Shown piece after piece: positions 7,987 through 16,957 of a DNA stretch of 35,083 bases (positions are counted from its first letter, which is position 1; every line of letters starts with the position of its first letter). The stretch lies in contig CAJOIW010000021.1 of the NCBI GenBank assembly GCA_905234845.1, forward strand, positions 1-35,083, in the 5' to 3' direction. The stretch comes from an uncultured Prevotella sp. GTDB taxonomy: Bacteria; Bacteroidota; Bacteroidia; Bacteroidales; Bacteroidaceae. A program made the position numbers and the translations under genes. The notes under the pieces are model-generated. The model was not told where the DNA came from and did no database searches. It saw nothing but the letters and a program-made list of their open reading frames with translations.

Positions 7987-9150
7987 TTATTTCACGCTGA
8001 ACTTGTAAGCAACATGACTGTAGTATTTCTCACCGGGCTTGAGCCAGGGAGAGGGCCAGTCTTTTTTGTTCGGAGAATCGGGATACTTCTGGCTTTCAAG
8101 GCAGATAGAAGCTTGCTTGGGATAGGCGATGCCCTTCTTTCCGACCTTAGTGCCATCAAGGAAGTTGCCAGAGTAAATCTGAATGCCGGGCTCGTTGGTA
8201 TAGACTTCCATGAAGATGCCAGTCTTGGGTGAGTACACGCTGGCAGCAACGGTGGTGTCGTCGCCCTTACCGTCTTTGTAGGTGTTGAGCACCCAGTTGT
8301 GGTCGAGTCCGCGTGCATTCTTGATTTGATCATAGTCGGCCTCGCAGCCTTCCTTAATGGTCTTCGGCTTGCGGTAGTCCATCGGTGTGCCTTCGACAGG
8401 CTTGATCTCGCCAGTGGTCATGAAGGTAGAGTCAGACGGAGTGAAGTTGTCGGCATTGATGTAGAGCTCCATGTCGGTGCCGGGGACTGACGGGTCGCCA
8501 TTCAGGTTGAAGTAGGAGTGGTTGGTCATGTTGAGCACCGTCTCAGCATCGGTCGTGCCCTCGAAGGTCATGTCGAGTGTGTTGTCGTCCTTGAGCGTGT
8601 AGGTAACAGTGACATCCACGTTGCCGGGGAAGTTGTTGTCGCCATCGGGCGAGTGGAGGGTGAGTTTGAGCGTCTGGTCGTCAATCTGCTTGCCTTCGTA
8701 AACCTGATACTGCCATCCGGAGAAACCGCCATGCAGACAGTGCGGGCCATTGTTCTTGGGAAGCTGGATTTGCTTTCCGCCTACGGTGATGATGCCTTGG
8801 TTGATGCGGTTGGCATAGCGGCCGATAGCTGCGCCGAAGTCGCTGGCGTTGTTGACAGTGTCGGCATACTGAGCGATGTTGTCGTAACCCAATACGACAT
8901 CGGTCATCTTACCATCCTTGTCAGGAACCATGAGCGATACCACGCGCGCACCGAAATTTGTTACACACACCTCAATGTTGTTCTTGTTCTTCAAAACAAA
9001 CAACTGCACTTTCTTCTCGTTGATGGTGGAGTCGAACTTCGCAGGGTCAAGTCCTGACTGAGTCAATTTGTTTTCTGCGCCAGGCGTGCAGGCGGCCAGG
9101 GCGACAATCGCCATCCCTGCGCCTATAATAAATGATTTTAATGATTTCAT
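7987..9150 (-). CDS. galM: aldose 1-epimerase (galactose mutarotase), predicted lipoprotein
   Basis: This 387-residue protein is a mutarotase that interconverts alpha and beta anomers of galactose or glucose. It starts with a type II signal peptide (MKSLKSFIIGAGMAIVALAAC; lipobox LAAC, Cys21), so it should be membrane-anchored outside the cytoplasm. Family landmarks are the catalytic His in NMTNHSYFNL and the general-base Glu in CLESQKYPDSPN, together with LPKNNGPHCLHGG. It is the last gene of the galactose operon, 18 bp after galK. Its partner at 11693-12784 lacks a signal peptide, so the operon supplies one mutarotase per compartment. Confidence 0.93.
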   Translation of the reverse strand: MKSLKSFIIGAGMAIVALAACTPGAENKLTQSGLDPAKFDSTINEKKVQLFVLKNKNNIEVCVTNFGARVVSLMVPDKDGKMTDVVLGYDNIAQYADTVNNASDFGAAIGRYANRINQGIITVGGKQIQLPKNNGPHCLHGGFSGWQYQVYEGKQIDDQTLKLTLHSPDGDNNFPGNVDVTVTYTLKDDNTLDMTFEGTTDAETVLNMTNHSYFNLNGDPSVPGTDMELYINADNFTPSDSTFMTTGEIKPVEGTPMDYRKPKTIKEGCEADYDQIKNARGLDHNWVLNTYKDGKGDDTTVAASVYSPKTGIFMEVYTNEPGIQIYSGNFLDGTKVGKKGIAYPKQASICLESQKYPDSPNKKDWPSPWLKPGEKYYSHVAYKFSVK

Positions 9151-9168
9151 AATTCTTTAGTTTTTTAA

Positions 9169-10329
9169 TTAACAGATACGGCGAGAGCCATCACCGATGA
9201 CAACATCGATGACCACGGGTTCTTTGCCATACTTGGCGCTATACTTGGCCTTGGCTTCGCTGATGAACTTATCGTAGAGTTCGTCTTTCACGAGGTTGAT
9301 GGTGCAGCCGCCGAAGCCGCCACCCATAATACGTGAGCCGGTAACACCGCATTCCTTGGCAATATCGTTCAGATAGTCGAGTTCTTCGCAAGAAACATCG
9401 TAATCTTTCGACAGACCTTCGTGGGTCTCATACATCTTCTGGCCTACAGTCTCATAGTCGCCTGCAACAAGGGCGTCGCAAACGGCCAGCACGCGGTCTT
9501 TCTCGCCGAGCACATACTTGGCACGCTTGTAGTCTTCCTCGCCGACTTCAGTGCGGACTTCTTCAAGTTGTTCCCATGTGCAGTCGCGCAGGGTCTCAAT
9601 GGTCTGGTCAGGATGCTTGGCGGCAATATGCTTCACAACATTCTCGCATGAGTTACGGCGGTCGTTGTAAGGTGAGCCAACAAGTTCGTGCTTCACACAT
9701 GAGTTGAGCAACACAAGTTTGTAGCCTTTCGGGTCGAAGGGGAAATACTCAAACTCACGGCTACGGCAGTCGAGACGCATCAACTTGCCAGCCTGTCCGA
9801 AGACACTGGCGAACTGGTCCATGATACCACAATTCACTCCAACATACTTGTGTTCAGTGGCCTGACCTGCCAGTGCGAGATCCCACTTGGAAACCTTGTT
9901 GTTGCCAAAAAGGTCGTTCAAAGCAAAGGCAAAGCAGCTTTCCAGTGCTGCCGATGATGACATACCTGCACCGAGGGGAACATCACCAGAGAAAGCTGTG
10001 TTGAAACCTTTGACATCAACACCGAGTGCGCGCATTTCCTGAATAATGCCGTAGATGTAGCGTGCCCAGCTGGTGCGTGGCCCTTCGGGATCGTCAACCT
10101 TGAACTCTACACGGTCTTTCAGGTCGATGGCATAACACATGACGGTATTCAACCCGTTGGGGCGAATCTCTGCCATAATACCACAGTCAACAGCGCCAGG
10201 GAATACGAAACCGCCATTGTAGTCAGTGTGCTCGCCGATGAGGTTAATACGTCCAGGAGAGTGATAAATGTTACCAGTCTTGCCGTCGAAATGTTTGATA
10301 AAACGACTTCTTACGTGTTCAATATCCAT
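9169..10329 (-). CDS. galK: galactokinase
   Basis: This 386-residue GHMP kinase phosphorylates galactose at C1 with ATP in the cytoplasm, the first committed Leloir step. All three signature regions are intact: PGRINLIGEHTDYNGG (residues 25-40), PLGAGMSSSAALE (118-130, ATP-binding loop) and GGGFGGCTI (336-344). The likely catalytic Asp is in NCGIMDQFAS. It lies between the transporter (38-bp gap) and the lipoprotein mutarotase (18-bp gap). No galT or galE is present here, so the rest of the pathway must be elsewhere. Confidence 0.97.
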   Translation of the reverse strand: MDIEHVRSRFIKHFDGKTGNIYHSPGRINLIGEHTDYNGGFVFPGAVDCGIMAEIRPNGLNTVMCYAIDLKDRVEFKVDDPEGPRTSWARYIYGIIQEMRALGVDVKGFNTAFSGDVPLGAGMSSSAALESCFAFALNDLFGNNKVSKWDLALAGQATEHKYVGVNCGIMDQFASVFGQAGKLMRLDCRSREFEYFPFDPKGYKLVLLNSCVKHELVGSPYNDRRNSCENVVKHIAAKHPDQTIETLRDCTWEQLEEVRTEVGEEDYKRAKYVLGEKDRVLAVCDALVAGDYETVGQKMYETHEGLSKDYDVSCEELDYLNDIAKECGVTGSRIMGGGFGGCTINLVKDELYDKFISEAKAKYSAKYGKEPVVIDVVIGDGSRRIC

Positions 10330-10367
10330 AATTCTTCTTGATTAAATGGTTTTATGAATAAAATTAA

Positions 10368-11627
10368 TTATTTCTTCGCGGGTTTGCAGCCAACGAGTGC
10401 ATAGAATAGCAGATAGGCAAGCATAGCTACGACGAGCCAGTAGCTCGGGATATCGCCAACCGACTTGGCCATGAGGTTTTGAATGAGCGGCATCACACCA
10501 CCACCGACAACCATCGTCATGAACAGACCAGATGCCGACGGAGTATATTTGCCCAGGCCTTCAGTAGCAAGGTTGAAGATAACACCCCACATGACTGATG
10601 TACAGAGTCCGCAGAGGATGATGAGCAATACTTTTACAGGTACATTGGCATCAATGTTTAAGAAACCAATCTTCAGGTTCATTGTCTGCGACTCTGGCAT
10701 GAAGATAGCAACAACAAGCAGGATAATGGCCACGGCTGAGGTGACTATGAGTTGAGTGCGGGAGGAAACTTTACCGCTGATGAACGCACTTGTGAAACGG
10801 CCTACGAGCATGAGCAGCCAGTAAACACCTGCAATAGCGCCAGCAACAGCCATGCTGCCAAGTACACCACCAGGTTCACTGAGGTAGAACAGAAGCTGTC
10901 CGGGGATTCCGACCTCAATACCTACATAAAAGAAGATGGCAATAATACCGAGCACAAGATGGCGATAGCTGAGCGCACCCTTCACGCCTTCCATAACGTT
11001 GGATTTCTCAACTTCGGGCTCTTCAATCTTAGTGAAGTAAATGATAATGAATGATACTGCGAAGATTGCCAATGCGATGAGCAGCAGAGGTGACACATCG
11101 CTCAGAGAGGTTTCCTTTGTGATTTCGCCAATCATGGCACCTGCGAGCATCGGGGTCAGCGTAGCAGCAAGTGAGTTGAGCGAACCACCCGTCTGAATAA
11201 GCTGATTACCGCGATTGCCACCGCCACCAAGCAGATTCAGCATTGGGTTGACAACTGTGTTCAAAATACAAACACAGAAACCGCAGATGAAAGCGCCGAG
11301 TAAGTAAACCACATAGGTGCCAATAGCCTCACCATTCATAGTACTCGACAGATACTGTACGGCGATACCGATGAAACCAAGTGCAAGCGCCACAAGGGCA
11401 GTCTTCTTGTAACCAATTTTCGTAATCATCACACCGGCAGGAATACCCATGAAGAGGTAGGCGGCAAAGTTCATCATGTTGCCTACCATTCCAGCCCACT
11501 CATACTGTTGCTTCCAGATTGTGCCAAATGGTGCTGCCATGTTGGTTACGAACGAGATCATCGCAAATAGGAACATCATGGCAATGATGGCCACGATAGC
11601 TCCATTCTTCTTTTGTTTTTGTTCCAT
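10368..11627 (-). CDS. MFS sugar transporter, FucP/GluP type
   Basis: The 419-residue protein is almost entirely membrane-spanning, with about 12 hydrophobic segments, as expected for a major facilitator permease. FucP-branch features are the start (IAMMFLFAMISFVTNMAAPFG), AAYLFMGIPAGVMITKIGYKKT between helices 2 and 3, and NPMLNLLGGGGNRGNQLIQTGGSLNS. Similar Bacteroidetes proteins are annotated as glucose/galactose or fucose symporters. Placement between a mutarotase and galactokinase makes galactose the best substrate guess (inference). It probably acts in the inner membrane as a proton or sodium symporter. Confidence 0.9.
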   Translation of the reverse strand: MEQKQKKNGAIVAIIAMMFLFAMISFVTNMAAPFGTIWKQQYEWAGMVGNMMNFAAYLFMGIPAGVMITKIGYKKTALVALALGFIGIAVQYLSSTMNGEAIGTYVVYLLGAFICGFCVCILNTVVNPMLNLLGGGGNRGNQLIQTGGSLNSLAATLTPMLAGAMIGEITKETSLSDVSPLLLIALAIFAVSFIIIYFTKIEEPEVEKSNVMEGVKGALSYRHLVLGIIAIFFYVGIEVGIPGQLLFYLSEPGGVLGSMAVAGAIAGVYWLLMLVGRFTSAFISGKVSSRTQLIVTSAVAIILLVVAIFMPESQTMNLKIGFLNIDANVPVKVLLIILCGLCTSVMWGVIFNLATEGLGKYTPSASGLFMTMVVGGGVMPLIQNLMAKSVGDIPSYWLVVAMLAYLLFYALVGCKPAKK

Positions 11628-11692
11628 TTTAAAATGTTTTTTAGTTATTATTGTTGTAGTTATAAATCGTATTTAACAGGTCTGATAGGTGG

Positions 11693-12784
11693 TTATTTCT
11701 CTACGCCGAAATGGTAGATAGTCTTCTGGCGATAGTGGCGATGAGGTTTTAATACCACTGAGGGGAAATAGGGATGGTTTGGTGTGTCGGGGAAGTGCTG
11801 AGCCTCAAAACAAATGGCTGAGCGGCGGGGGAATGTTGCTCCATGCTGACCTTTGTAGCCGTCGGCCCAGTTGTCGGTGTAAACCTGTACGCCTGGCTCT
11901 GTGGTGTAGACATCCATAGTGCGCCCACTCTTCGGCTCTACGATGCGTGCGGCAAATGAGAGCTCGCCTTCTTCGCGTTTGTTAAGCACGAAACAGTGAT
12001 CATAGCCGGCGCCGTTCTTAATTTGCTCGTTGTCGGCATCAATATCACGCCCAACGGGTTTAGCCGTGCGGAAATCGAACGGAGTGCCTTCAACTTTCAA
12101 AATTTCACCTGTTGGGATGGAGGTCTCGTCAATGGGCAAGTAGTAGTCGGCATTGATTTCGCAGACGAGGTCGTCGATGGTGGGTGTGGGATCGGCAATC
12201 CCTGCCAGCGAGAAGAATCCATGTGAAGTGAGATTAATGACAGTCTTCTTGTTGGCAGTAGCCATATACTCAATAACTAACTCATTTTCATCAGTAAACG
12301 TGTAAACTACTGTGACTTTTACTTCGCCTGTAAATCCTTCTTCTCCATAGGGACTGGTATAGTCGAGCACAAGTGTTTGGTCGTTCATTTGTCGGGCATC
12401 CCACACGCGGGCATTCCATCCGCTCTTGCCTCCGTGTAGTGAGTTGGGGCCGTTGTTGATAGCCAATTGATACTCTTTGCCGTTGAGTTGGAATTTTCCG
12501 CGTGCAATGCGGTTGCCATAGCGGCCGATGAGCGTAGAGAGGTAAGGCTCTGGCGAGTTGATAACATCTTGGATGTTGTCGTGTCCCTGAATGATGTTAG
12601 CAAGTTTACCATTGCGGTCGGGCACCATAATGGCAACGATAGCCCCGCCGTAGTTGGTAATGGCGACTTCGTTGCCAACACTATTCTTCAAGATATACAA
12701 ATCTGTTTGCTTACCATTTATCGTGGCTTGGAAGTCTTCTCTCTTCAAGCCACTTACTGTGCTTGTCTCTGTTAAGTTCGTCAT
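11693..12784 (-). CDS. aldose 1-epimerase (galactose mutarotase), cytosolic
   Basis: The open frame extends to 12853, but the extra N-terminus would overlap the promoter at 12823-12854, so the ATG at 12784 (MTNLTETSTVSG) is used, giving 363 residues. There is no signal peptide, so it acts in the cytoplasm. The catalytic His is kept in NLTSHGFFSLAG, where Ser replaces Asn of the usual NHSYFNL. The catalytic Glu is in CFEAQHFPDTPNH, and NGPNSLHGGKSGWNARVW is typical. It is the first gene of the galactose operon and gives galactokinase its alpha-anomer. It is clearly a paralogue of, not identical to, the lipoprotein copy at 7987-9150. Confidence 0.93.
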   Translation of the reverse strand: MTNLTETSTVSGLKREDFQATINGKQTDLYILKNSVGNEVAITNYGGAIVAIMVPDRNGKLANIIQGHDNIQDVINSPEPYLSTLIGRYGNRIARGKFQLNGKEYQLAINNGPNSLHGGKSGWNARVWDARQMNDQTLVLDYTSPYGEEGFTGEVKVTVVYTFTDENELVIEYMATANKKTVINLTSHGFFSLAGIADPTPTIDDLVCEINADYYLPIDETSIPTGEILKVEGTPFDFRTAKPVGRDIDADNEQIKNGAGYDHCFVLNKREEGELSFAARIVEPKSGRTMDVYTTEPGVQVYTDNWADGYKGQHGATFPRRSAICFEAQHFPDTPNHPYFPSVVLKPHRHYRQKTIYHFGVEK

Positions 12785-12822
12785 ATTTGCGTATAATTTA
12801 AAGATTTTTAGATTGTTGCCTG

Positions 12823-12854
12823 CAAAGTAACATAAAAAAAATGACAATCGCAAA
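12823..12854 (-). promoter_or_regulatory. galactose operon promoter
   Basis: On the minus strand TTTG (12854-12851) is followed by exactly 20 nt and TTACTTTG (12830-12823). This matches the Bacteroidetes -33/-7 pattern with one deviation in the -7 box. The gap to the start codon is 38 nt. Confidence 0.65.
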
Positions 12855-12911
12855 TGAAAACGGAAAAAATAATGTGTTGAGGATGTTAAAAACGATTAAA
12901 TTCCCAATGTG

Positions 12912-13013
12912 GAAATTGATTAGTGAAACAGAAAGATGGTCTTTTATGAAAAATTCTCACGAAAATTTCATGTGAAAGGCCGTCCTTTCAGCGAAAATTC
13001 TCGTGAGAATTTT
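12912..13013. repeat. cluster of GAAA-initiated near-palindromes, spacer A
   Basis: The spacer between rlmL and the galactose operon is packed with short inverted repeats. They include GAAAGATGGTCTTT (12931-12944), GAAAGG/CCTTTC (12974-12989) and the 20-bp AAAATTCTCGTGAGAATTTT (12994-13013). The first and last motifs recur in the spacer at 24904-25225. Confidence 0.55.
12994..13013. terminator. candidate AT-rich terminator after rlmL
   Basis: AAAATTCTC and GAGAATTTT form a perfect 9-bp stem around GT. It begins 27 nt beyond the rlmL stop on the minus strand. The A/T-rich ends could serve as tract and stem at once, but the tail is weak, and it belongs to the repeat cluster described above. 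Confidence 0.35.
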
Positions 13014-13039
13014 TTCTATAGATTTGAAATTAGACTTGT

Positions 13040-14608
13040 TTAGTCTTCGTTTTCGAAGCGTCGAGGCTTGTTTCCTGTGGGATTGAAGTTCCGGCGTTCG
13101 TCTCTTCCGAAGCGTTTCTCGTGTTTGCCGGAGTGACGGTCGTCACGGCTGAATCGTTTTTCGCCTTTTCCTCCCTTCCGCCCATCTTTTCCGAATGATT
13201 TTCTGTCGTTTTTGTCATACCGCTTTCTCTCACCGTCACTGCGGTATCCGCGTTCGTCGTTTTCACGTCGAGGTTTCTGCTGGGGGCGCAGTTGCCCACG
13301 ATAATCGCGCTCAAAAGAGTGGAAGGTAAACGATCGGATATCGCCCTCTTCATTTTCTTCTTCTTCGTCAAATCGGCGTTTGAAATCACGGGTTTTCTTA
13401 AAACGGCGCATTTCTGCCATGGCTTGTTTTTCGTCTTCGGTCTTTACAATGCCACCATCTTCTCTAAATACCTTCATGCGTCCTTCAAACATAGCATATT
13501 TACGAAGCTCACATTCTAGACTGCCATTGTAGAGTGGTGTCTTCAGACTGGGTTTTAGGCCAATTTGGTCGAAACATTCGTCGCGGTAGCTGAGAATCCA
13601 GGCAGTGTTACCACCGAAGGCGTGTTTCAGACGTTCGCCAATCATCTTGTAAGTAGCGAGTAGGTTGGGCGTAGAGATGCGCTCGCCATAGGGTGGGTTG
13701 GTGACGATGATGGCTGGCTGTTCTGGTTTTTGGAAGTCTTTGAAGTCTTGCAGATGTATGGTGATGTCTTTCGCAAGACTAGCGTTACGTACGTTTTTGT
13801 TGGCTTTCTGCACCGCCATGGGATCGTTATCGTAGCCGAAGATATGGTGTTCGAATGGGCGTTCACGCGAGTCGTCATTGTAGATAGTGTCGAGCAGGTC
13901 GGCATCGAAGTCAGGCCATTTTTCAAAAGCGAACGATTTACGGAATATGCCAGGTGCGATGTTTCTGGCTATGAGTGCGGCCTCTATGGGGAGGGTTCCC
14001 GATCCGCAAAAGGGGTCGATGAAATCACTCTCACCCTGCCATCCGGTCATGAGGATGATGCCTGCGGCAAGAACCTCATTGAGTGGTGCCTCAACGCTTT
14101 CTTGCCGATAGCCGCGACGGTGGAGCGACTCACCCGATGAGTCGAGGGAGAGGGTGGCATCGTCTTCGGCAATATGGATGTGCAGGCGAATGTCGGGATT
14201 AGACACACTGACATTGGGTCGTGTACCGGTGCGTTCACGGAACTGGTCGGCAATGGCATCCTTCACCTTATAGGTGACGAATCGGGAGTTGCGGAATTCA
14301 TCAGAGTAAACCACCGAGTCAACAGAGAAAGTCTTTCCTGGCAGGATGTATTGGCTCCAGTCTATCTCCATGACCTCATCATACATTTCTTCGGCTGAGC
14401 ATGCATGAAAGTGTGCAATGGGTTTCAGAATGCGGATGGCTGTACGCAACTGGAGATTGGCACGATACACCATCTCTTTGTCACCAGTGAACGTAACAAC
14501 ACGTCGGCCTGGTTTTACATTATTGGCACCGAGGGCGGTAAGTTCTTCGGCAAGTATGCCTTCCAGCCCCATAAAGGTTTTGGCGATGAGCTCAAATTCC
14601 TGTTCCAT
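13040..14608 (-). CDS. THUMP-domain RNA methyltransferase (RlmL/YpsC-like) with basic C-terminal tail
   Basis: The first 390 or so residues form a class I SAM-dependent RNA N2-guanosine methyltransferase. They contain an N-terminal THUMP RNA-binding region, SAM motif DPFCGSGTLPIEAAL and catalytic motif IIVTNPPYGERIS. This family modifies 23S rRNA (RlmL N-terminal half type). About 120 further residues (after RRFKKTRDFKRR) are low-complexity, rich in Lys, Arg, Asp, Glu and Gly, and contain the near-repeat EKRFSRDDR / EKRFGRDER. This tail is probably disordered and binds RNA (inference). The start lies 17 bp inside the end of the serine acetyltransferase gene, so the two are co-translated. The exact target base is not certain. 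Confidence 0.88.
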   Translation of the reverse strand: MEQEFELIAKTFMGLEGILAEELTALGANNVKPGRRVVTFTGDKEMVYRANLQLRTAIRILKPIAHFHACSAEEMYDEVMEIDWSQYILPGKTFSVDSVVYSDEFRNSRFVTYKVKDAIADQFRERTGTRPNVSVSNPDIRLHIHIAEDDATLSLDSSGESLHRRGYRQESVEAPLNEVLAAGIILMTGWQGESDFIDPFCGSGTLPIEAALIARNIAPGIFRKSFAFEKWPDFDADLLDTIYNDDSRERPFEHHIFGYDNDPMAVQKANKNVRNASLAKDITIHLQDFKDFQKPEQPAIIVTNPPYGERISTPNLLATYKMIGERLKHAFGGNTAWILSYRDECFDQIGLKPSLKTPLYNGSLECELRKYAMFEGRMKVFREDGGIVKTEDEKQAMAEMRRFKKTRDFKRRFDEEEENEEGDIRSFTFHSFERDYRGQLRPQQKPRRENDERGYRSDGERKRYDKNDRKSFGKDGRKGGKGEKRFSRDDRHSGKHEKRFGRDERRNFNPTGNKPRRFENED

Positions 14609-15533
14609 TGAGATATTCTTCTTCTAAACTATTTGTTTGTTCTTTCTTGAATTTCTTAGTGTTGGGTTTCATGTCTTTTGTCACCCACGCGTTGGCACCA
14701 ACCACGCAGCCTTCGCCAATAGTGATCCGTCCGAGAATGGTAGCATTGGCATAGACGATGACATTGTCTTCGAGAATAGGATGGCGAGGAATGCCTTTGA
14801 TAGGATTACCCTGCTCATCGAGTGGGAAACTTTTTGCACCGAGGGTGACACCTTGATAGAGTTTCACGTTGTTGCCGATGATACAAGTGGCTCCAATGAC
14901 CACGCCTGTGCCGTGGTCAATGGTGAAGTGATGTCCTATGGTGGCGGCAGGATGGATGTCGATACCTGTCTCAGAGTGTGCAAGCTCTGTAATCATTCGT
15001 GGAAGGAGCGGTACACCGAGGAGGTATAACTCATGTGCGAAACGGTAGTTGGTAAGTGCCTTGATGACGGGGTAGCAGGCGATGACTTCTCCGTAGCCTA
15101 CGGCGGCGGGATCGCCATTGTAGGCTGCCACGATGTCAGTAGCCAGTGTGTTGCGTATCTCGGGGAGTTTTTCTAAGACTTCAATGGTTAGTTCCTTTGA
15201 GCGTCTTTTCAGTTCTGTGCTTTGTTGACAGTCGCAGTCCTTGTCTGCGCTGGCAAAGCACAGACCAGCAAGAATCTGTTCGTCAAGCCGACGTTGCAGT
15301 CGCTCGATGTCAACACCGATGTGATAACTGATGGTTTCGAGATGGACGGTGGATTTTCCGTAATAACCAGGAAAGAGAATTGCTCGGAGTAAGTCGATGA
15401 TTTCTTCAAGGATGATGCCCGATGGAAGTGGGTATCCGTCGCGATGTTGGTAAAAGAGTCCTCGAAGCGAGTCTTTCTCGCTTAGTTTTTCTACCGTTTT
15501 GGTGAGCCCTTGGGTATGGCGGTTGTCGCTCAT
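14592..15533 (-). CDS. cysE: serine O-acetyltransferase
   Basis: The frame is open to 15602, but the ATG at 15533 (MSDNRHTQGL) is preferred because it follows a promoter at 15564-15595 and an AAAAAAG ribosome site. The product has 313 residues. The C-terminal left-handed beta-helix acetyltransferase fold is plain, with hexapeptide repeats, the catalytic DHGTGVVIGATC and IGNNVKLYQGVTLGAKSF. The enzyme makes O-acetylserine from serine and acetyl-CoA for cysteine synthesis. The helical N-terminal domain is long, as in the Bacteroidetes branch. No cysK is adjacent. The gene is followed by the RNA methyltransferase with a 17-bp overlap. Confidence 0.9.
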   Translation of the reverse strand: MSDNRHTQGLTKTVEKLSEKDSLRGLFYQHRDGYPLPSGIILEEIIDLLRAILFPGYYGKSTVHLETISYHIGVDIERLQRRLDEQILAGLCFASADKDCDCQQSTELKRRSKELTIEVLEKLPEIRNTLATDIVAAYNGDPAAVGYGEVIACYPVIKALTNYRFAHELYLLGVPLLPRMITELAHSETGIDIHPAATIGHHFTIDHGTGVVIGATCIIGNNVKLYQGVTLGAKSFPLDEQGNPIKGIPRHPILEDNVIVYANATILGRITIGEGCVVGANAWVTKDMKPNTKKFKKEQTNSLEEEYLNGTGI

Positions 15534-15563
15534 CTTTTTTCTGTGTTCAATAAAATCTGGGTG

Positions 15564-15595
15564 CGAAGTTAGTAAAAAAGTTTGAATGCTGCAAC
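15564..15595 (-). promoter_or_regulatory. cysE promoter
   Basis: On the minus strand GTTG (15595-15592), 20 nt and TAACTTCG (15571-15564) resemble TTTG/TAnnTTTG with one mismatch in each box. It sits immediately after the FecCD permease stop and separates cysE-rlmL from the long upstream operon. Confidence 0.45.
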
Positions 15596-15598
15596 TTT

Positions 15599-16618
15599 TC
15601 AAGCGTATTTTGAGACAATTACATAAATGACGACTGGTGCACCGATGAGTGGTGTGACAGCATTGAGGGGGATGGTAGTTCCTTCACCTGGTAATATGCA
15701 GACAAGGTTGCATGCCATGCACACGGCGCTTCCTGTGAGCATTGTCAGAGGTAGCAGCTGTCGGTGATTTTCAGAATTGAGGCATAGGCGAGTGATATGT
15801 GGGGTGGCAAGTCCTATGAAAGCCACGGGACCGCAGAAAGCTGTGGCAATGGCGGTGAGTAGGCCGGTGACAATGAGTAGTAGATTGCGCACACGCCGTG
15901 TATTCATTCCTATACTTTCTGCATATTGCTCGCCCAAAAATAACGCGTTCAGAGGTTTCATCATGAGTAAAGCGCCTGTCAGCCCAAGAATGGTTCCGAT
16001 AGCAAGCACGGGCATCTGCGCCATGGCCACTCCTCCAAAGCTACCCATTCCCCACATCATGTATGAGCGCACACCCTCTTCTGTCGCAGAGACGTTGAGT
16101 AATGCAATGGCTGAGGAGGATAGGTAACCCACCATGATGCCGATGATGAGCAGCATAATGTTGTTCCTAATGACCGTGGCGAATATAAAGATAATGGCGG
16201 TAACAGTCATTGCGCCAATAAACGCTGCCAATAGTACGGCGATGAAACCGCTTGCAGTGAGCGTGCTTGTGATGATGGTGCCCCCAAAGAGCAGCATGAC
16301 AAGCGCTACGCCCAAGCCTGCACCGTTGGTTATTCCAAAGACCGACGGTCCCGCGAGCGGGTTACGAAAGGCTGTCTGAAGAAGTAAGCCGCTAGTCGAC
16401 AATGCCGCACCGCATAGCATGGCTGTTAGCAGTTGTGGCAGACGGATTTCTTTGATGATGAACTGCCAGCTATAGTTTGTGCATTCCTTACCGATGAGAA
16501 TGTTCCAAACTTTGCCTACGGGGATGCTTTCCGAACCTACGAGAAGATTGGCTGCAGCCAGAAACGTCATAGCCATGGCAAGGAGTATACCATATCTTAG
16601 AGTTCTATTTTTCTTCAT
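15599..16618 (-). CDS. FecCD/BtuC-family ABC transporter permease
   Basis: The 339-residue integral membrane protein has the length and about ten helices of a type II ABC importer permease for ferric siderophore, heme or cobalamin. Landmarks are RLPQLLTAMLCGAALSTSGLLLQ, FRNPLAGPSVFGITNGAG, GMNTRRVRNLLL and FCGPVAFIGLATPHITR. The substrate cannot be read from the permease. No ATPase or binding-protein gene adjoins it in this window; a serine acetyltransferase follows instead. It overlaps the upstream small membrane protein by 14 bp and is the last gene of the run that includes hemW, so heme or iron is a reasonable but unproven guess. Confidence 0.9.
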   Translation of the reverse strand: MKKNRTLRYGILLAMAMTFLAAANLLVGSESIPVGKVWNILIGKECTNYSWQFIIKEIRLPQLLTAMLCGAALSTSGLLLQTAFRNPLAGPSVFGITNGAGLGVALVMLLFGGTIITSTLTASGFIAVLLAAFIGAMTVTAIIFIFATVIRNNIMLLIIGIMVGYLSSSAIALLNVSATEEGVRSYMMWGMGSFGGVAMAQMPVLAIGTILGLTGALLMMKPLNALFLGEQYAESIGMNTRRVRNLLLIVTGLLTAIATAFCGPVAFIGLATPHITRLCLNSENHRQLLPLTMLTGSAVCMACNLVCILPGEGTTIPLNAVTPLIGAPVVIYVIVSKYA

Positions 16619-16928
16619 TTTTCATTCTTTTCTCCTTTATCTCCCTCTCTATCTCCTCAGGAGAGCGACCGCCTATGGTCATCGATTTTATCCATACGCA
16701 AACCACGAAGCTGACAATTGTGATAGCAGCGCAGCAGAGCCATTTCAGCACCTCGCTCTCCAAAAGGATATGGTCGAAAGATAGTATCCCTACTATAGCC
16801 GGGATAGCAAATAGCAGCCAGTCGGCACCTGAGCTCATCTTATAATGATTTTTAGCCTGCTGGTATTCTTTGTTTTCAGCAAGCAGTCGCTCACGGTTTG
16901 CTTTCCAAAAAGTTTCAAAATCTTCCAT
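16605..16928 (-). CDS. small two-helix membrane protein of unknown function
   Basis: The 107-residue product has a charged helical N-terminus (EDFETFWKANRERLLAENKE), two hydrophobic segments (about residues 37-54 and 62-82) and a highly charged tail (EEIEREIKEKRMKNEEK). It overlaps the FecCD permease start by 14 bp and begins 29 bp after hemW, so it is part of the operon. I do not recognise the family. The position suggests an accessory to the permease, but no function is assigned. Confidence 0.65.
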   Translation of the reverse strand: MEDFETFWKANRERLLAENKEYQQAKNHYKMSSGADWLLFAIPAIVGILSFDHILLESEVLKWLCCAAITIVSFVVCVWIKSMTIGGRSPEEIEREIKEKRMKNEEK

Positions 16929-16957
16929 ATTACTCTATAATTAGAAATTAGAAAGCT

